A DNA stretch of 64,000 nt from DAIDKA01 sp049792815. GTDB taxonomy: Bacteria > Pseudomonadota > Gammaproteobacteria > Steroidobacterales > Steroidobacteraceae. The position numbers and the translations under genes were made by a program. The stretch lies in assembly GCA_049792815.1 (NCBI GenBank), contig JBARBG010000140.1:35905-99904 (forward strand), given 5' to 3'. Below, piece by piece: positions 43,198-52,366 of the stretch. Position 1 is the stretch's first letter; every line of letters begins with the position of its first letter. A model generated the notes under the pieces. That model was not told the origin of the DNA, ran no database searches, and was given only the letters and a program-made list of their open reading frames with translations.

Positions 43198-45282
43198 ATG
43201 ACCGCACGTCCACTGGGACTTGTAGTGCTGGGCGCGCTGCTGCAGTGCGCCGCAGCCCATGCTGCGGGCCCCGCGGCCGTGGATACCGCTCGTCTGGGCA
43301 AAGCAGCTTCCGAGCCCGGTCAATGGTTGACCGTGGGTCGAACGACGGATGAGCAGCGTTACAGCCCGCTCAAGCAAATCAACACCGACAATGTCAAGCA
43401 GCTGTCCCTGGCCTGGTACCTGGACTTCGACAGCAACCGCGGCCAGGAGGCGACCCCGCTGGCCATCGACGGCGTGCTGTATTTCTCGACGGCCTGGAGC
43501 AAGGTCAAGGCAGTGGATGCGCGCACCGGCAAACTGCTGTGGGCGTACGACCCCAAGGTCCCGGGCGAGTTTGCCGGGCGGGGCTGCTGCGACCTGGTTA
43601 ATCGCGGCGTGGCGGCCTGGAAGGGCCACATCTATGTGTCCACTTATGACGGTCGACTGGTGGCGCTGGATGCCAGAACCGGCACCGTTTCGTGGAGCAC
43701 TCTGACCCTCGACCATGACAAACCAGTGACCAGCACCGGCGCACCGCGTATTGCCAATGGCAAAGTGATCATCGGCAACGCGGGTTCAGAGTTTGGGGTG
43801 CGCGGCTACATTTCGGCCTACGATGCCGAAACTGGCAAGCAGCTGTGGCGCTTTTACACGGTGCCCGGCAATCCCGCCGCTGGACCTGCACCCGCCTATC
43901 TCAAGGCAGCCGCGAGCACCTGGAACGGCGACTTCTGGAAGTGGGGCGGCGGCGGCACGGTGTGGGATGGCATCGTCTATGACTCGCGCCTGAACCTGTT
44001 GTACATCGGCACCGGCAATGGCTCACCCTGGAATCGCCAGTACCGTGGCGATGGTGGGGGCGACAATCTCTATATTGCCTCGATCATCGCGGTGAATCCG
44101 GATACCGGCCAATACGTGTGGCACTACCAGGAAACGCCCGGTGATGAGTGGGACTACGATGCCACTTCGCCGCTGATGCTGGCGGACCTGAAGATAGACG
44201 GCCGCTCGCGACGCGTGGTCATGCAGGCCTCCAAGAACGGTGTGTACTACGTGCTGGATGCGAAGACCGGCAAGGTTCTGGCAGCGAAGAATTTCGTTCC
44301 CGTCACGTGGACCACCGGTATCGACCGCGCCACGGGCAAGCCGCTGATGACCGCCATCGACCGCTACGAGATCACCCGCAAGATCGCGATCGTGCAGCCC
44401 GGCGGACAGGGCGCGCATGCCTGGCATCCGTTCTCCTACAACCCGCAAACCGGCTTGGTGTATTTCTCGGTCATTGAGACCAGCGGGCTGATGAAGGCCG
44501 CCGATACCTTCAACGGCAAACCCATGTCTTCAATAACGGGGCTGGCCACCGGGATACCACCGTCGACCTACGAGGAGCAGCACTCGACCGCGCCGCGCAC
44601 CGCAACCTCGCAGCTGATCGCCTGGGATCCCATCCAGGAGCGCGAGGTGTGGCGCACCCCCCCGCACGGCAGCATCGGGGACGGCACGCTGTCGACGGCC
44701 GGAGGCCTCGTATTCCAAGGCACGAACAAGGGACAGTTCATCGCCTACCGCGCGGACAACGGCCAGCAATTGTGGTCGTTCGAGGCCCAGACCGGCGTGG
44801 TCGCTGCGCCTTCGGCCTTCGAACTGGATGGTCAGGAGTACCTGGCCCTGGAAGCCGGCTATGGGCTCGTGCCGTACGGCATGAGCAATCAGTCGCGGCT
44901 GCTGGTGTTCAAGCTCAACGGTGGTGCCAGCCTGCCGCCGGCGCCGCCGCCACCACCGCCGCGGGTCCTGAATCCGCCGCCGTCGACGGCTTCAAAGGAA
45001 GTGATCGCCGCAGGTCAACAGGCCTTCGCGGATCATTGCGCGATGTGCCATGACACCTCCTACGCCAATCGCGGCGCGTTCCCGGATCTGCGCTACTCGC
45101 CCGCGATCAACACGCCGGAGGTCATGCGCAGCATCGTGATCGATGGCGCCATGCAGGACGGCGGCATGGCCTCCTTCAAGGGCAAGGTGAGCCCGCAGGA
45201 GCTGGAGAGCATCCGGGCCTACCTCATCGATCGGGCCAATCAGGCAAAGGCCGCGCTGGCCGCGGGCGCGACGCGGCCCTAG
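43198..45282 (+). CDS. Quinohaemoprotein alcohol dehydrogenase (PQQ, C-terminal cytochrome c)
   Basis: 694 residues from the ATG at 43198, preceded by GGGGGATA. A signal peptide (VVLGALLQCAAAHAA) precedes a PQQ propeller with the vicinal Cys pair C130-C131, metal ligands Glu198 and Asn274 and catalytic Asp319 in GDEWDYD. A Pro-rich linker (PPAPPPPPPR) then leads to a cytochrome c domain with CAMCH at 614-618. This is the layout of type II soluble quinohaemoprotein alcohol dehydrogenases, which oxidise alcohols in the periplasm. Asp321, two residues after the catalytic Asp, is the residue associated with lanthanide-dependent PQQ enzymes; the classical calcium quinohaemoproteins have Thr or Ser there. 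Confidence 0.93.
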   Translation: MTARPLGLVVLGALLQCAAAHAAGPAAVDTARLGKAASEPGQWLTVGRTTDEQRYSPLKQINTDNVKQLSLAWYLDFDSNRGQEATPLAIDGVLYFSTAWSKVKAVDARTGKLLWAYDPKVPGEFAGRGCCDLVNRGVAAWKGHIYVSTYDGRLVALDARTGTVSWSTLTLDHDKPVTSTGAPRIANGKVIIGNAGSEFGVRGYISAYDAETGKQLWRFYTVPGNPAAGPAPAYLKAAASTWNGDFWKWGGGGTVWDGIVYDSRLNLLYIGTGNGSPWNRQYRGDGGGDNLYIASIIAVNPDTGQYVWHYQETPGDEWDYDATSPLMLADLKIDGRSRRVVMQASKNGVYYVLDAKTGKVLAAKNFVPVTWTTGIDRATGKPLMTAIDRYEITRKIAIVQPGGQGAHAWHPFSYNPQTGLVYFSVIETSGLMKAADTFNGKPMSSITGLATGIPPSTYEEQHSTAPRTATSQLIAWDPIQEREVWRTPPHGSIGDGTLSTAGGLVFQGTNKGQFIAYRADNGQQLWSFEAQTGVVAAPSAFELDGQEYLALEAGYGLVPYGMSNQSRLLVFKLNGGASLPPAPPPPPPRVLNPPPSTASKEVIAAGQQAFADHCAMCHDTSYANRGAFPDLRYSPAINTPEVMRSIVIDGAMQDGGMASFKGKVSPQELESIRAYLIDRANQAKAALAAGATRP

Positions 45283-45292
45283 GGCAACTCGC

Positions 45293-46000
45293 TCATTCCG
45301 CCTCCGGAACGGTGCAATCTCCGGACTCGCGGTTCCAGGGGCCGCCGCACTTCACGACCACGCCATGGATGGCCTGAGGGCCAAAGTGCGTCGCTGCCGG
45401 CGCTCCGATCTGGAGCGTGATGTTCGAGTACTGGACTCGCGTCCCGCCCGTGATGCATATCGTGAGTGGCGAGGCGATCAGTTGCGACGCGGTCGGATTC
45501 GTGACGCCGGCCGGAATCTCAAACGGCGCCGGCTCCCCGTTTCCCGTGACGTGGGCCATTCCCTGGATCTGAAAGCCGGTGCTGGTCACAGGCGTGGGGG
45601 CCACGCTTGAGGGGCAGCCCGCAAAGCCCGGCACAATCTTCGCGCCCGTCATGCTGATGTGGTGCGTGTGGGAATTAAGCATCGCCGGATCGAAGGTCGG
45701 GCTCGCGTTCACGAAATCGCCCGTTTCCATCGACATCTCCGCCGAGAAGTTCGCCGTCTGGCTGAACTCATTGATCTCAACCGCCCACTTGCCGTGCATT
45801 TCCCACGGTCCCCCCTTGATTGCAACCCCATTGACACTCGATGGGGTGAAATCGTTGACCAGGCCTGTGAGGTGCGCCGGCAGCCGCGGCGGGACCTGGG
45901 CGGCCAGGGGCATCCAGGCGCCGCCGGTGCCTGCGGCAAGCGCCAGCGATAAGAGCAGCGCGCGAGCACGCGATGCTCGGCTCAACCAATTGCTTTTCAT
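45293..46000 (-). CDS. Secreted protein of unknown function
   Basis: 235 residues from the ATG at 45998-46000 with GGAGATT upstream. A long signal peptide (ALLLSLALAAGTGGAWMPLAAQ) is followed by a Gly/Thr/Ser-rich beta protein with a HTHHISMTGAKI stretch and four Cys that could pair (GCPSS, LTICITG, VVKCGGPW, GDCTV). I recognise no family. It is convergent (10 bp) with the quinohaemoprotein and divergent from the TPR regulator. Confidence 0.68.
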   Translation of the reverse strand: MKSNWLSRASRARALLLSLALAAGTGGAWMPLAAQVPPRLPAHLTGLVNDFTPSSVNGVAIKGGPWEMHGKWAVEINEFSQTANFSAEMSMETGDFVNASPTFDPAMLNSHTHHISMTGAKIVPGFAGCPSSVAPTPVTSTGFQIQGMAHVTGNGEPAPFEIPAGVTNPTASQLIASPLTICITGGTRVQYSNITLQIGAPAATHFGPQAIHGVVVKCGGPWNRESGDCTVPEAE

Positions 46001-46176
46001 GGGAAATCTCCAAAATTGTGGGTTTGATCGGCAGCCCGCATCGGGTTGCTCCCGCGCTTTTGCCCGGGTGCCGTGAACCATCGGATGCGCCGGCGCGCCG
46101 GGTCAAACGGCAATGCGCGCAATTGGCGCCATGCGGCCTAACGCCGCCTTTTGCCGCCCCGCTATGTAGGACTAGA

Positions 46177-47973
46177 ATGGTTCAGTTCGACTCGGGACCG
46201 TGGGATCAATCAAAGAAGAAAGACATGGGTGGATCCTCTCCCGGGCGACTGGACTCCTGGAAGGCCATTGCCGGGTATCTCAAGCGTGATGTGACGACCG
46301 TCCAACGCTGGGAGCGGCGCGAGGGCATGCCGGTCCATCGCCATGTGCACGACAAGCGCGGCTCGGTGTACGCGCTCGCCGCCGAGCTCGATGCGTGGCG
46401 CGCGAGTCGCGGCGCGCTATTCGCGGCGCCCTCCCGAGCAGAGGACGCCGGCAAACCGCAGCGCCCCTTCTGGACCCGCCGCTGGCTCGCGGCCATTGTG
46501 CTGATCGTCCTGGTAGTCGCGGCGGTCCCCTATTACGTCCTGCACCGCGAAGGTGCTGCGGGCGGTGGCGCGCCTAAGATCACCTCGCTCGCCGTTCTGC
46601 CGCTCAGAAACCTCTCGGGCGACCCCGGACAGGACTACCTCGCCGATGGCATGACCGAATCGTTGATCGCACGCCTCGCTCAGCTGCGCGACCTGCGGGT
46701 CATTTCGCACACCTCGGTGATGCGCTTCAAGGATCCTCAGCTGTCTGCACCGGAGATCGGCAAGCGGCTCGGTGTTGATGCGCTCGTCGAAGGCTCGGTT
46801 ACGCGGGAGGGCAATCGCATCCGCGTCACGGTGCAATTGATCCGCGCGGTGAGCGACGAGCATTTCTGGTCCGAGACCTATGATCGTGAGTTCAAGGACG
46901 CCCTCGCGCTCGAAAGCGAGCTCGCGCAGGCAATTGCCGAGAGAGTCGAAGTGACCGTCACCGGGGCCGAGCGTGAGAGGCTCGCGGCTGCACGTACCGT
47001 TGCCCCTGAGGTGTACGAGAACTATCTCAAAGGGCGGTTTGCGTACAACGGCAGTCGCAAGAAGAGCGATTTGGAGGACAGCATCGATTCCTTCGAGCGC
47101 GCAATCCGGCTCGATCCGACCTTCGCGCCGGCCTATATGGGTCTCGCGCAGGTCTACGGCGCGTTGGGCACGGTCGCGATGGGTGGCGTCCCCGGCGAGA
47201 CGCGCCCGAAGGCCATCGCTGCGGCCCGCAAGGCGCTCGAGCTCGATCCGAATCTCACCGATGCACATGTGCTGCTGGCGAACATCGAGCAGGAACAGTG
47301 GCACTGGCGGGAGGCCGAAGCCGAATACCGCCGCGCTCTGGACTTGAGTCCGAATGATGCGATTGCTCAGTCGGGGCTGGCTGGTTGGCTCATGTGCCAG
47401 GGACGCACGGACGAGGCCATCTCCTGGGCGCAGCGCGGACAGCGGCTCGACCCCATCGCGGTCTCCGGTACTGATGTGGCCTGGATCCTGTTCCAGTCGC
47501 ATCGCTACGAGGAGGCACTAGCGGAGCTGCATAGCGTGCTCGCCGTACGGCCGGACGATAACGGTGTACTCACGACACTCGGATTCGTGCTCAGTGGGGT
47601 GGGGCGCGATGGCGAGGCCGTGCCCGTGTTGGAGAAGGTAGTTGCGACTTCAAAGGGCAGCCCGGCCGCGATTGGCGTGCTGATCCGCGCCTACGCCCGC
47701 TCAGGACGGCGCGCCGACGCCTTGAAGCTGCTCGCCGACCTGCAGCGCCGCCGCGCGGAAGGCTACGTGCCCGCCGGGGCTTTCGTGAACGCCTACCTGG
47801 GGCTCGGGGACAAGGAGGCCGCCTTCCGCGCGCTCGAACAGGCCTACGTGGAGCAGTCGAATATCCTGCAGTTCCTCAAGGTACATCCCTTCTTCGATCC
47901 GATCCGCAGTGACCCGCGGTTCGTGGACCTCGTGCGCCGCGTCTGGAGCGACCCGGTGGCCGCATCGCCTTGA
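46177..47973 (+). CDS. DNA-binding / membrane / TPR regulator (TolB-like)
   Basis: 598 residues. The N-terminus has an excisionase- or MerR-like winged helix (LDSWKAIAGYLKRDVTTVQR, HVHDKRGSVYALAAELDAW). One transmembrane helix follows near residues 105-122 (WLAAIVLIVLVVAAVPYYVL). A TolB/FlgO-like domain comes next (ITSLAVLPLRNLSGDPGQDY, LVEGSVTREGNRIRVTVQL), then several TPRs (AIRLDPTFAPAYMGLAQVYG, YRRALDLSPNDAIAQSGLAG). The layout is a one-component membrane regulator that reads an envelope signal and binds DNA directly. The arylsulfotransferase follows 29 bp downstream and is the likely target or partner. Confidence 0.84.
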   Translation: MVQFDSGPWDQSKKKDMGGSSPGRLDSWKAIAGYLKRDVTTVQRWERREGMPVHRHVHDKRGSVYALAAELDAWRASRGALFAAPSRAEDAGKPQRPFWTRRWLAAIVLIVLVVAAVPYYVLHREGAAGGGAPKITSLAVLPLRNLSGDPGQDYLADGMTESLIARLAQLRDLRVISHTSVMRFKDPQLSAPEIGKRLGVDALVEGSVTREGNRIRVTVQLIRAVSDEHFWSETYDREFKDALALESELAQAIAERVEVTVTGAERERLAAARTVAPEVYENYLKGRFAYNGSRKKSDLEDSIDSFERAIRLDPTFAPAYMGLAQVYGALGTVAMGGVPGETRPKAIAAARKALELDPNLTDAHVLLANIEQEQWHWREAEAEYRRALDLSPNDAIAQSGLAGWLMCQGRTDEAISWAQRGQRLDPIAVSGTDVAWILFQSHRYEEALAELHSVLAVRPDDNGVLTTLGFVLSGVGRDGEAVPVLEKVVATSKGSPAAIGVLIRAYARSGRRADALKLLADLQRRRAEGYVPAGAFVNAYLGLGDKEAAFRALEQAYVEQSNILQFLKVHPFFDPIRSDPRFVDLVRRVWSDPVAASP

Positions 47974-47990
47974 CACAGGGGCGCCGTCTG

Positions 47991-47996
47991 AAGGAG
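47991..47996 (+). promoter_or_regulatory. Ribosome binding site that decides the sulfotransferase start
   Basis: AAGGAG is immediately followed by an in-frame ATG at 47997, too close to be used, and by a GTG at 48003 at the optimal spacing of six bases. GTG 48003 is therefore the probable start. Confidence 0.65.
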
Positions 47997-48002
47997 ATGC
48001 CC

Positions 48003-49364
48003 GTGAGCCGATTCACGCTACTCGCCGCCGTAGTCCTGATTGCTCAAATCGGGGCAGTCCGCGCGGCGCCCACGGTCTATCCGACCGGCACCACGCTGTA
48101 CGATCCGTCCGCCAGCTGGAATGGGTACACGGTGCTCGCTCCGCTTGGCACCAAGGCGGTGCTCGTCATCGACATGAATGGCACCATCGTCAAGAGGTGG
48201 GAGGACTACGACAATTCGGCGGGCGGGCCGGCGCGAGTGCTTCCGGGCGGAATGGTCATCGCGGCCAGTGGCGCGCGCGCGCCGCATCAGGAGTCCCTGG
48301 AAATCGTACAGCGCGATTTCGCCGGCAACGTCGTCTGGCGGTTCGGGCACAACGTGCGGGTTCAGATGCCCGATGGCAAGACGATTTGGTCGGTGCGACA
48401 GCATCATGACTGGCAGCGCGCCGATTTTGCCGGCGGATATTATTCACCCGGAACTGAACCGGCCGCCGCAGGCGCCAAGATGCTGATTCTCACCCATGTC
48501 ACCGATATGTTGTCCGACGTCGCCGATGTGCCGCTCGAAGACGACCGTCTCATCGAAATTACACCCGATGGGAAGATTAGCTGGGAGTGGACTGCGGGCA
48601 ACCACGTGGGTGAAATGGGTTTTGGCCCTGCCGCCCGGGCGGCGATCAGAACCAGTCCGGGGCCCAATGCCGCGCGCAATGGTTTTGACTGGTTGCACCT
48701 CAACTCGGCGACCTACGTCGGCGCAAACCATTGGTTTGATCAGGGGGACCGCCGATTCGCCCCTGACAATGTTCTCATCAGCAGCCGCCAGGCAAGCTTT
48801 GTCGCCATCGTCGCCCGGGACGGATCGATAGTCTGGCGCCTCGGGCCCGACTTCAGTGAATCGAAGGCACTGCAGGCCATCGGCCAGATCATCGGCCAGC
48901 ATCACGCCCATCTCATCCCGAAGGGGTTGCCGGGAGCGGGCAATCTGCTGGTATTCGACAACGGCGGCGCGAGCGGCTACGGCTTTACCAGTCCCATAGC
49001 ACCGAAGGGCGCCAATGCCCTGGTTCGCCCGAACTCGCGTGTGCTGGAGATCAACCCGGTGACACTCGAACTGCTCTGGTCATACCAGGCGCCGGGAAAG
49101 TTCTACGGCGCCAATATCAGCAGTGCGCAAAGGCTAGCCAACGGGAACACCCTGATTACTGAAGGCCCCGATGGCCGGGTCTTTGAAGTCACTCACGAAG
49201 GCCGAATTGTCTGGGAATATATCAATCCGTTGTTCGACGGTCCGCAAGCATCAAACGCCGTCTACCGCGCCTATCGACTGCCTTACTCCTGGATTCCGCA
49301 GCTGCCTCGCCCTGTGGAGAAAGCAGTCATCGGGCCGAAGATCGGCGAATTCAGGGTGCCATAG
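48003..49364 (+). CDS. Exported arylsulfotransferase-like protein
   Basis: 453 residues from the GTG at 48003 (see the ribosome site just upstream). A signal peptide (LLAAVVLIAQIGAVRAA) is followed by a propeller of the arylsulfate sulfotransferase (ASST) family, with repeated GNVVWRFGH, GKISWEWTAG, GSIVWRLGP and GRIVWEY strands, and candidate active-site His residues in RQHHDWQ and GQHHAHLIPKG. ASST enzymes move sulfate between phenolic compounds in the periplasm without PAPS. Family assignment is fairly firm; the substrate is not known. It follows the wHTH/TPR regulator by 29 bp. Confidence 0.82.
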   Translation: MSRFTLLAAVVLIAQIGAVRAAPTVYPTGTTLYDPSASWNGYTVLAPLGTKAVLVIDMNGTIVKRWEDYDNSAGGPARVLPGGMVIAASGARAPHQESLEIVQRDFAGNVVWRFGHNVRVQMPDGKTIWSVRQHHDWQRADFAGGYYSPGTEPAAAGAKMLILTHVTDMLSDVADVPLEDDRLIEITPDGKISWEWTAGNHVGEMGFGPAARAAIRTSPGPNAARNGFDWLHLNSATYVGANHWFDQGDRRFAPDNVLISSRQASFVAIVARDGSIVWRLGPDFSESKALQAIGQIIGQHHAHLIPKGLPGAGNLLVFDNGGASGYGFTSPIAPKGANALVRPNSRVLEINPVTLELLWSYQAPGKFYGANISSAQRLANGNTLITEGPDGRVFEVTHEGRIVWEYINPLFDGPQASNAVYRAYRLPYSWIPQLPRPVEKAVIGPKIGEFRVP

Positions 49365-49374
49365 CGCGAGGTCG

Positions 49375-49728
49375 CTAGCGCTGCATCTTCATCAGCTGCT
49401 CCATGGTCGGCATGGTGCCGCTGAGATTGTTCATGATGACGATGGAGCCGAACACGACGAGGAACACGATGAAGATGCCGAACCCCAAGGCCAGGACGGT
49501 GTTCTCGCCTTCCTCGGTGGCATTGACGTGCATGAAGAACACCAGGTGCACGCCCATCTGTGCAATGGCGAGCACCGCCAGGAGTATCGGCAGGCCCGGG
49601 CCCCAGACCAGGTGCGTGGTCGCGGCGCCGAACGAGGCCAGTGTGAGGATGATCGCCAACGCCAGACCGCCAAGATAGCTTTGCGGGTTGGTACTGCCGT
49701 CGTCTTCGATCTCGTCGTCATGTTGCAT
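49375..49728 (-). CDS. cyoD: Cytochrome o ubiquinol oxidase subunit IV
   Basis: 117 residues with three membrane helices (GLALAIILTLASFGAATT, LPILLAVLAIAQMGVHLVFF, FGIFIVFLVVFGSIVIM) and the FMHV motif of bo-type oxidase subunit IV. It assists assembly of the haem-copper quinol oxidase. It is the last gene of the cyo operon and overlaps cyoC by 11 bp. No haem O synthase gene (cyoE) follows: the next gene is the convergent sulfotransferase. Confidence 0.95.
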   Translation of the reverse strand: MQHDDEIEDDGSTNPQSYLGGLALAIILTLASFGAATTHLVWGPGLPILLAVLAIAQMGVHLVFFMHVNATEEGENTVLALGFGIFIVFLVVFGSIVIMNNLSGTMPTMEQLMKMQR

Positions 49729-50356
49729 GGACGCTACCCAGGTAAACGATGGTGAACACGCCGATCCACACCAGGTCGAGGGCGTGCCAGAACAGACTGA
49801 AGCAGAACAGGCGCCGGACCACGGTGGTGCGCAGGCCCAGAGTGACCACCTGTGCCACCATCACCAGCAGCCACAGCAAACCGGAGCTGACATGGCAGCC
49901 ATGGGTACCGACCAGCGTGAAGAACGCGGACAGGAACGCGCTATGCGTCGGACCGAAGCCGCGCGCCACGAAATCGGAGAACTCGGTGACCTCAAGGCCG
50001 ATGAAGGCGGCGCCGAGCACCCAGGTTACGGCGGCCCAGAGGTAGAAGTTCTGCAGCTGGCGGCGTTCGGCCGCGATCAGCATCAGGCCGCAGGTGAAGC
50101 TCGAGGCCAGCAGGCAGCAGGTTTCGATGAAGACGTTCTTCAGGTCGAAGATGTCGCTGCCCGAGGGACCCCCCGCGGTGGCCTTCGACAGCACCGCATA
50201 GGTGGCGAACAGGGCCGAGAAAATCACGATATCACTGAGCAGGAACAGCCAGAAGCCGAAGCTGATCATCGACCAGGTTGAGGCCGGTCCGCGTTCCGAC
50301 AGCGGAATCGGTCGGCCGTGCGCATCCAGGACCGCGACAGTTGCTCCGCCGCTCAT
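49718..50356 (-). CDS. cyoC: Cytochrome o ubiquinol oxidase subunit III
   Basis: 212 residues with five predicted membrane helices typical of CyoC/subunit III (FGFWLFLLSDIVIFSALFATY, AAFIGLEVTEF, GTHGCHVSSGLLWLLVMV, FWHALDLVWIGVFTIVYL). Its ATG overlaps the cyoB stop as ATGA. It is a structural subunit of the proton-pumping quinol oxidase in the cytoplasmic membrane. Confidence 0.96.
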   Translation of the reverse strand: MSGGATVAVLDAHGRPIPLSERGPASTWSMISFGFWLFLLSDIVIFSALFATYAVLSKATAGGPSGSDIFDLKNVFIETCCLLASSFTCGLMLIAAERRQLQNFYLWAAVTWVLGAAFIGLEVTEFSDFVARGFGPTHSAFLSAFFTLVGTHGCHVSSGLLWLLVMVAQVVTLGLRTTVVRRLFCFSLFWHALDLVWIGVFTIVYLGSVHAT

Positions 50357-52356
50357 CGCTGCGCTCCCAGGCTGGGATGACGCCGGTCGAAGTCCTCGAG
50401 TTCTTCAGCCGTGATGTATTGGTCCCGATCGATGTCCCAGGCCTGCCGCAGCAGCACGCCGATGCAAGCCACGATCGCGACGATCACCAGCCACCAGATA
50501 TGCCAGATCAGGCCGAACCCGAGGAACACGGCGCAGAACGCGCTGATGAAGCCGGTGCCGCTGCGCTTGGGCATGTGGATGGTCTCATAGTGCGGCTTGT
50601 GATCGGCCTCATAGCGGCTCTCGGCCACCTTGTGCAGCTCCTTGTTCTTGGTCTTCACCGCCCAGAAGGCATCGATGCCGTGAACATGGGGCTCCACCGC
50701 GAAATTCCAGGACGGCGGCGGTGAGGCGGTACCCCACTCAAGGGTGCGGCCATTCCACGGATCACCGGTGAGGTCGCGGCGCCGCTCGCGGGTGCGGATG
50801 CTCCAGGCCAGCTGCAGCACCGTCAGCCCGATGCCGATGAAGATCAGTGTCGCTCCGCAGAATGCCGCGATCATGTACGGCTGCCAGGAAGGGTCCGCGT
50901 AGTGCTGCATGCGACGCGTCGCGCCCATCAGCCCCAGTACATATAGGGGCATGAATGCGAGGTAGAAGCCGATGAACCAGCACCAGAAAATGCATTTGCC
51001 GAGAGTCTCATCGAGTGTGAAGCCGAAGGCCTTGGGGAACCAGTAGTTGTAGCCGGCCATGAAGCCGAAGACCACCCCGCCGATGATCACGTTGTGGAAG
51101 TGCGCGATCAGGAACAGGCTGTTGTGCAGCACGAAGTCCGCCGGCGGTATCGACAGCAGCACGCCGGTCAGACCGCCGAGCGTGAATGTGATCATGAAGC
51201 CGATGGTCCAATAGATGGGCACCGTAAAGCGGATCGAACCGCCGTACATGGTGAACAGCCAGTTGAAAACCTTCACGCCGGTCGGCACCGCGATGATCAT
51301 GGTCATGATGCCGAAGAAGCCGTTCACATCGGCACTGGCTCCCATGGTGAAGAAATGGTGCAGCCACACGAGAAACGACAGCACGCAGATGGCCATGGTC
51401 GCGACCACCATCGAGTGGTAGCCGAACAATGGCTTGCCGGAGAACGTCGCGATCACCTCGGAGAACACTCCGAAGCAGGGGAGAATAAGAATGTAGACCT
51501 CGGGGTGGCCCCAGCACCAGATGAGGTTGATGTACATCACGGCATTGCCGCCGAGGTTATCCGTGAAGAAGTGAAACCCGGCATAACGGTCCAGCAGCAG
51601 CAGGGCGAAGGTCGCCGTGAGAATGGGAAAGGCCGCCACGATGAGCAGGTTCGCGGCCAGTGCCGTCCAGCAGAATATCGGCATGCGCATGTAGCTCATG
51701 CCATGGGTGCGCATCTTGAGTATGGTGGTCGTGAAATTGATGCCGGTGAGCAGGGTGCCGAGCCCCGAGATCTGCAGGCTCCACAGGTAGTAGTCGACGC
51801 CGACTCCAGGGGAATAGGCCAGCTCGGACAGTGGCGGATAGGCCAGCCAGCCGGTCTTGGCGAACTCGCCGATGAACAGCGACAGGTTGACCAGCAGCAC
51901 GCCGGAGGCCGTGAGCCAGAAGCTAACGGAATTCAGCACCGGAAAGGCCACATCGCGCACGCCCAGCTGCAGCGGCACGGCGAAGTTCATCAGGCCGATC
52001 ACGAATGGCATGGCCACGAAGAAGATCATGATCGTGCCATGCGCCGAGAAGATCTGATCGTAATGCTCCGGCGGCAAAAAGCCCGACGCGCCACCCTGCG
52101 CCAGGGCCAGCTGCGCGCGCATCATGAGCGCATCGGCGAATCCGCGAATCAGCATCACCAGGCCCAGCACTACGTACATCACGCCGATGCGCTTGTGGTC
52201 GGTGCTCGTGATCCATTCCTTCCACAGGTATGGCCACCAGCCCTTGACAGTGACCAGCGCCAGGATCGCCAGGATCCCGCAGATCATGACGATGGAGGTC
52301 ACCAGCGGAATCGGCTGGTTGAAGGGAATCGCGGCCCAGGTCAGTTTGCCCAGCAT
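50353..52356 (-). CDS. cyoB: Cytochrome o ubiquinol oxidase subunit I
   Basis: 667 residues from the ATG at 52354-52356, close to the usual CyoB length. It is a haem-copper oxidase catalytic subunit with the CuB/Tyr motif WGHPEVYILILP, the His pair in VWLHHFFTMG and the haem ligands in FLIAHFHNVIIGG. Fourteen or more hydrophobic helices. It reduces O2 to water while oxidising ubiquinol and pumping protons. Ten bases separate it from cyoA. In this window it is the only terminal oxidase and could take electrons from the quinone pool fed by PQQ and flavin dehydrogenases. Confidence 0.97.
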   Translation of the reverse strand: MLGKLTWAAIPFNQPIPLVTSIVMICGILAILALVTVKGWWPYLWKEWITSTDHKRIGVMYVVLGLVMLIRGFADALMMRAQLALAQGGASGFLPPEHYDQIFSAHGTIMIFFVAMPFVIGLMNFAVPLQLGVRDVAFPVLNSVSFWLTASGVLLVNLSLFIGEFAKTGWLAYPPLSELAYSPGVGVDYYLWSLQISGLGTLLTGINFTTTILKMRTHGMSYMRMPIFCWTALAANLLIVAAFPILTATFALLLLDRYAGFHFFTDNLGGNAVMYINLIWCWGHPEVYILILPCFGVFSEVIATFSGKPLFGYHSMVVATMAICVLSFLVWLHHFFTMGASADVNGFFGIMTMIIAVPTGVKVFNWLFTMYGGSIRFTVPIYWTIGFMITFTLGGLTGVLLSIPPADFVLHNSLFLIAHFHNVIIGGVVFGFMAGYNYWFPKAFGFTLDETLGKCIFWCWFIGFYLAFMPLYVLGLMGATRRMQHYADPSWQPYMIAAFCGATLIFIGIGLTVLQLAWSIRTRERRRDLTGDPWNGRTLEWGTASPPPSWNFAVEPHVHGIDAFWAVKTKNKELHKVAESRYEADHKPHYETIHMPKRSGTGFISAFCAVFLGFGLIWHIWWLVIVAIVACIGVLLRQAWDIDRDQYITAEELEDFDRRHPSLGAQR

Positions 52357-52366
52357 GTACGAAAAC

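Noticed and set aside
46090..46101. 12-bp palindrome CCGGCGCGCCGG upstream of the TPR regulator
   Set aside because: Made entirely of G and C in a GC-rich gap; too likely by chance to claim as an operator.
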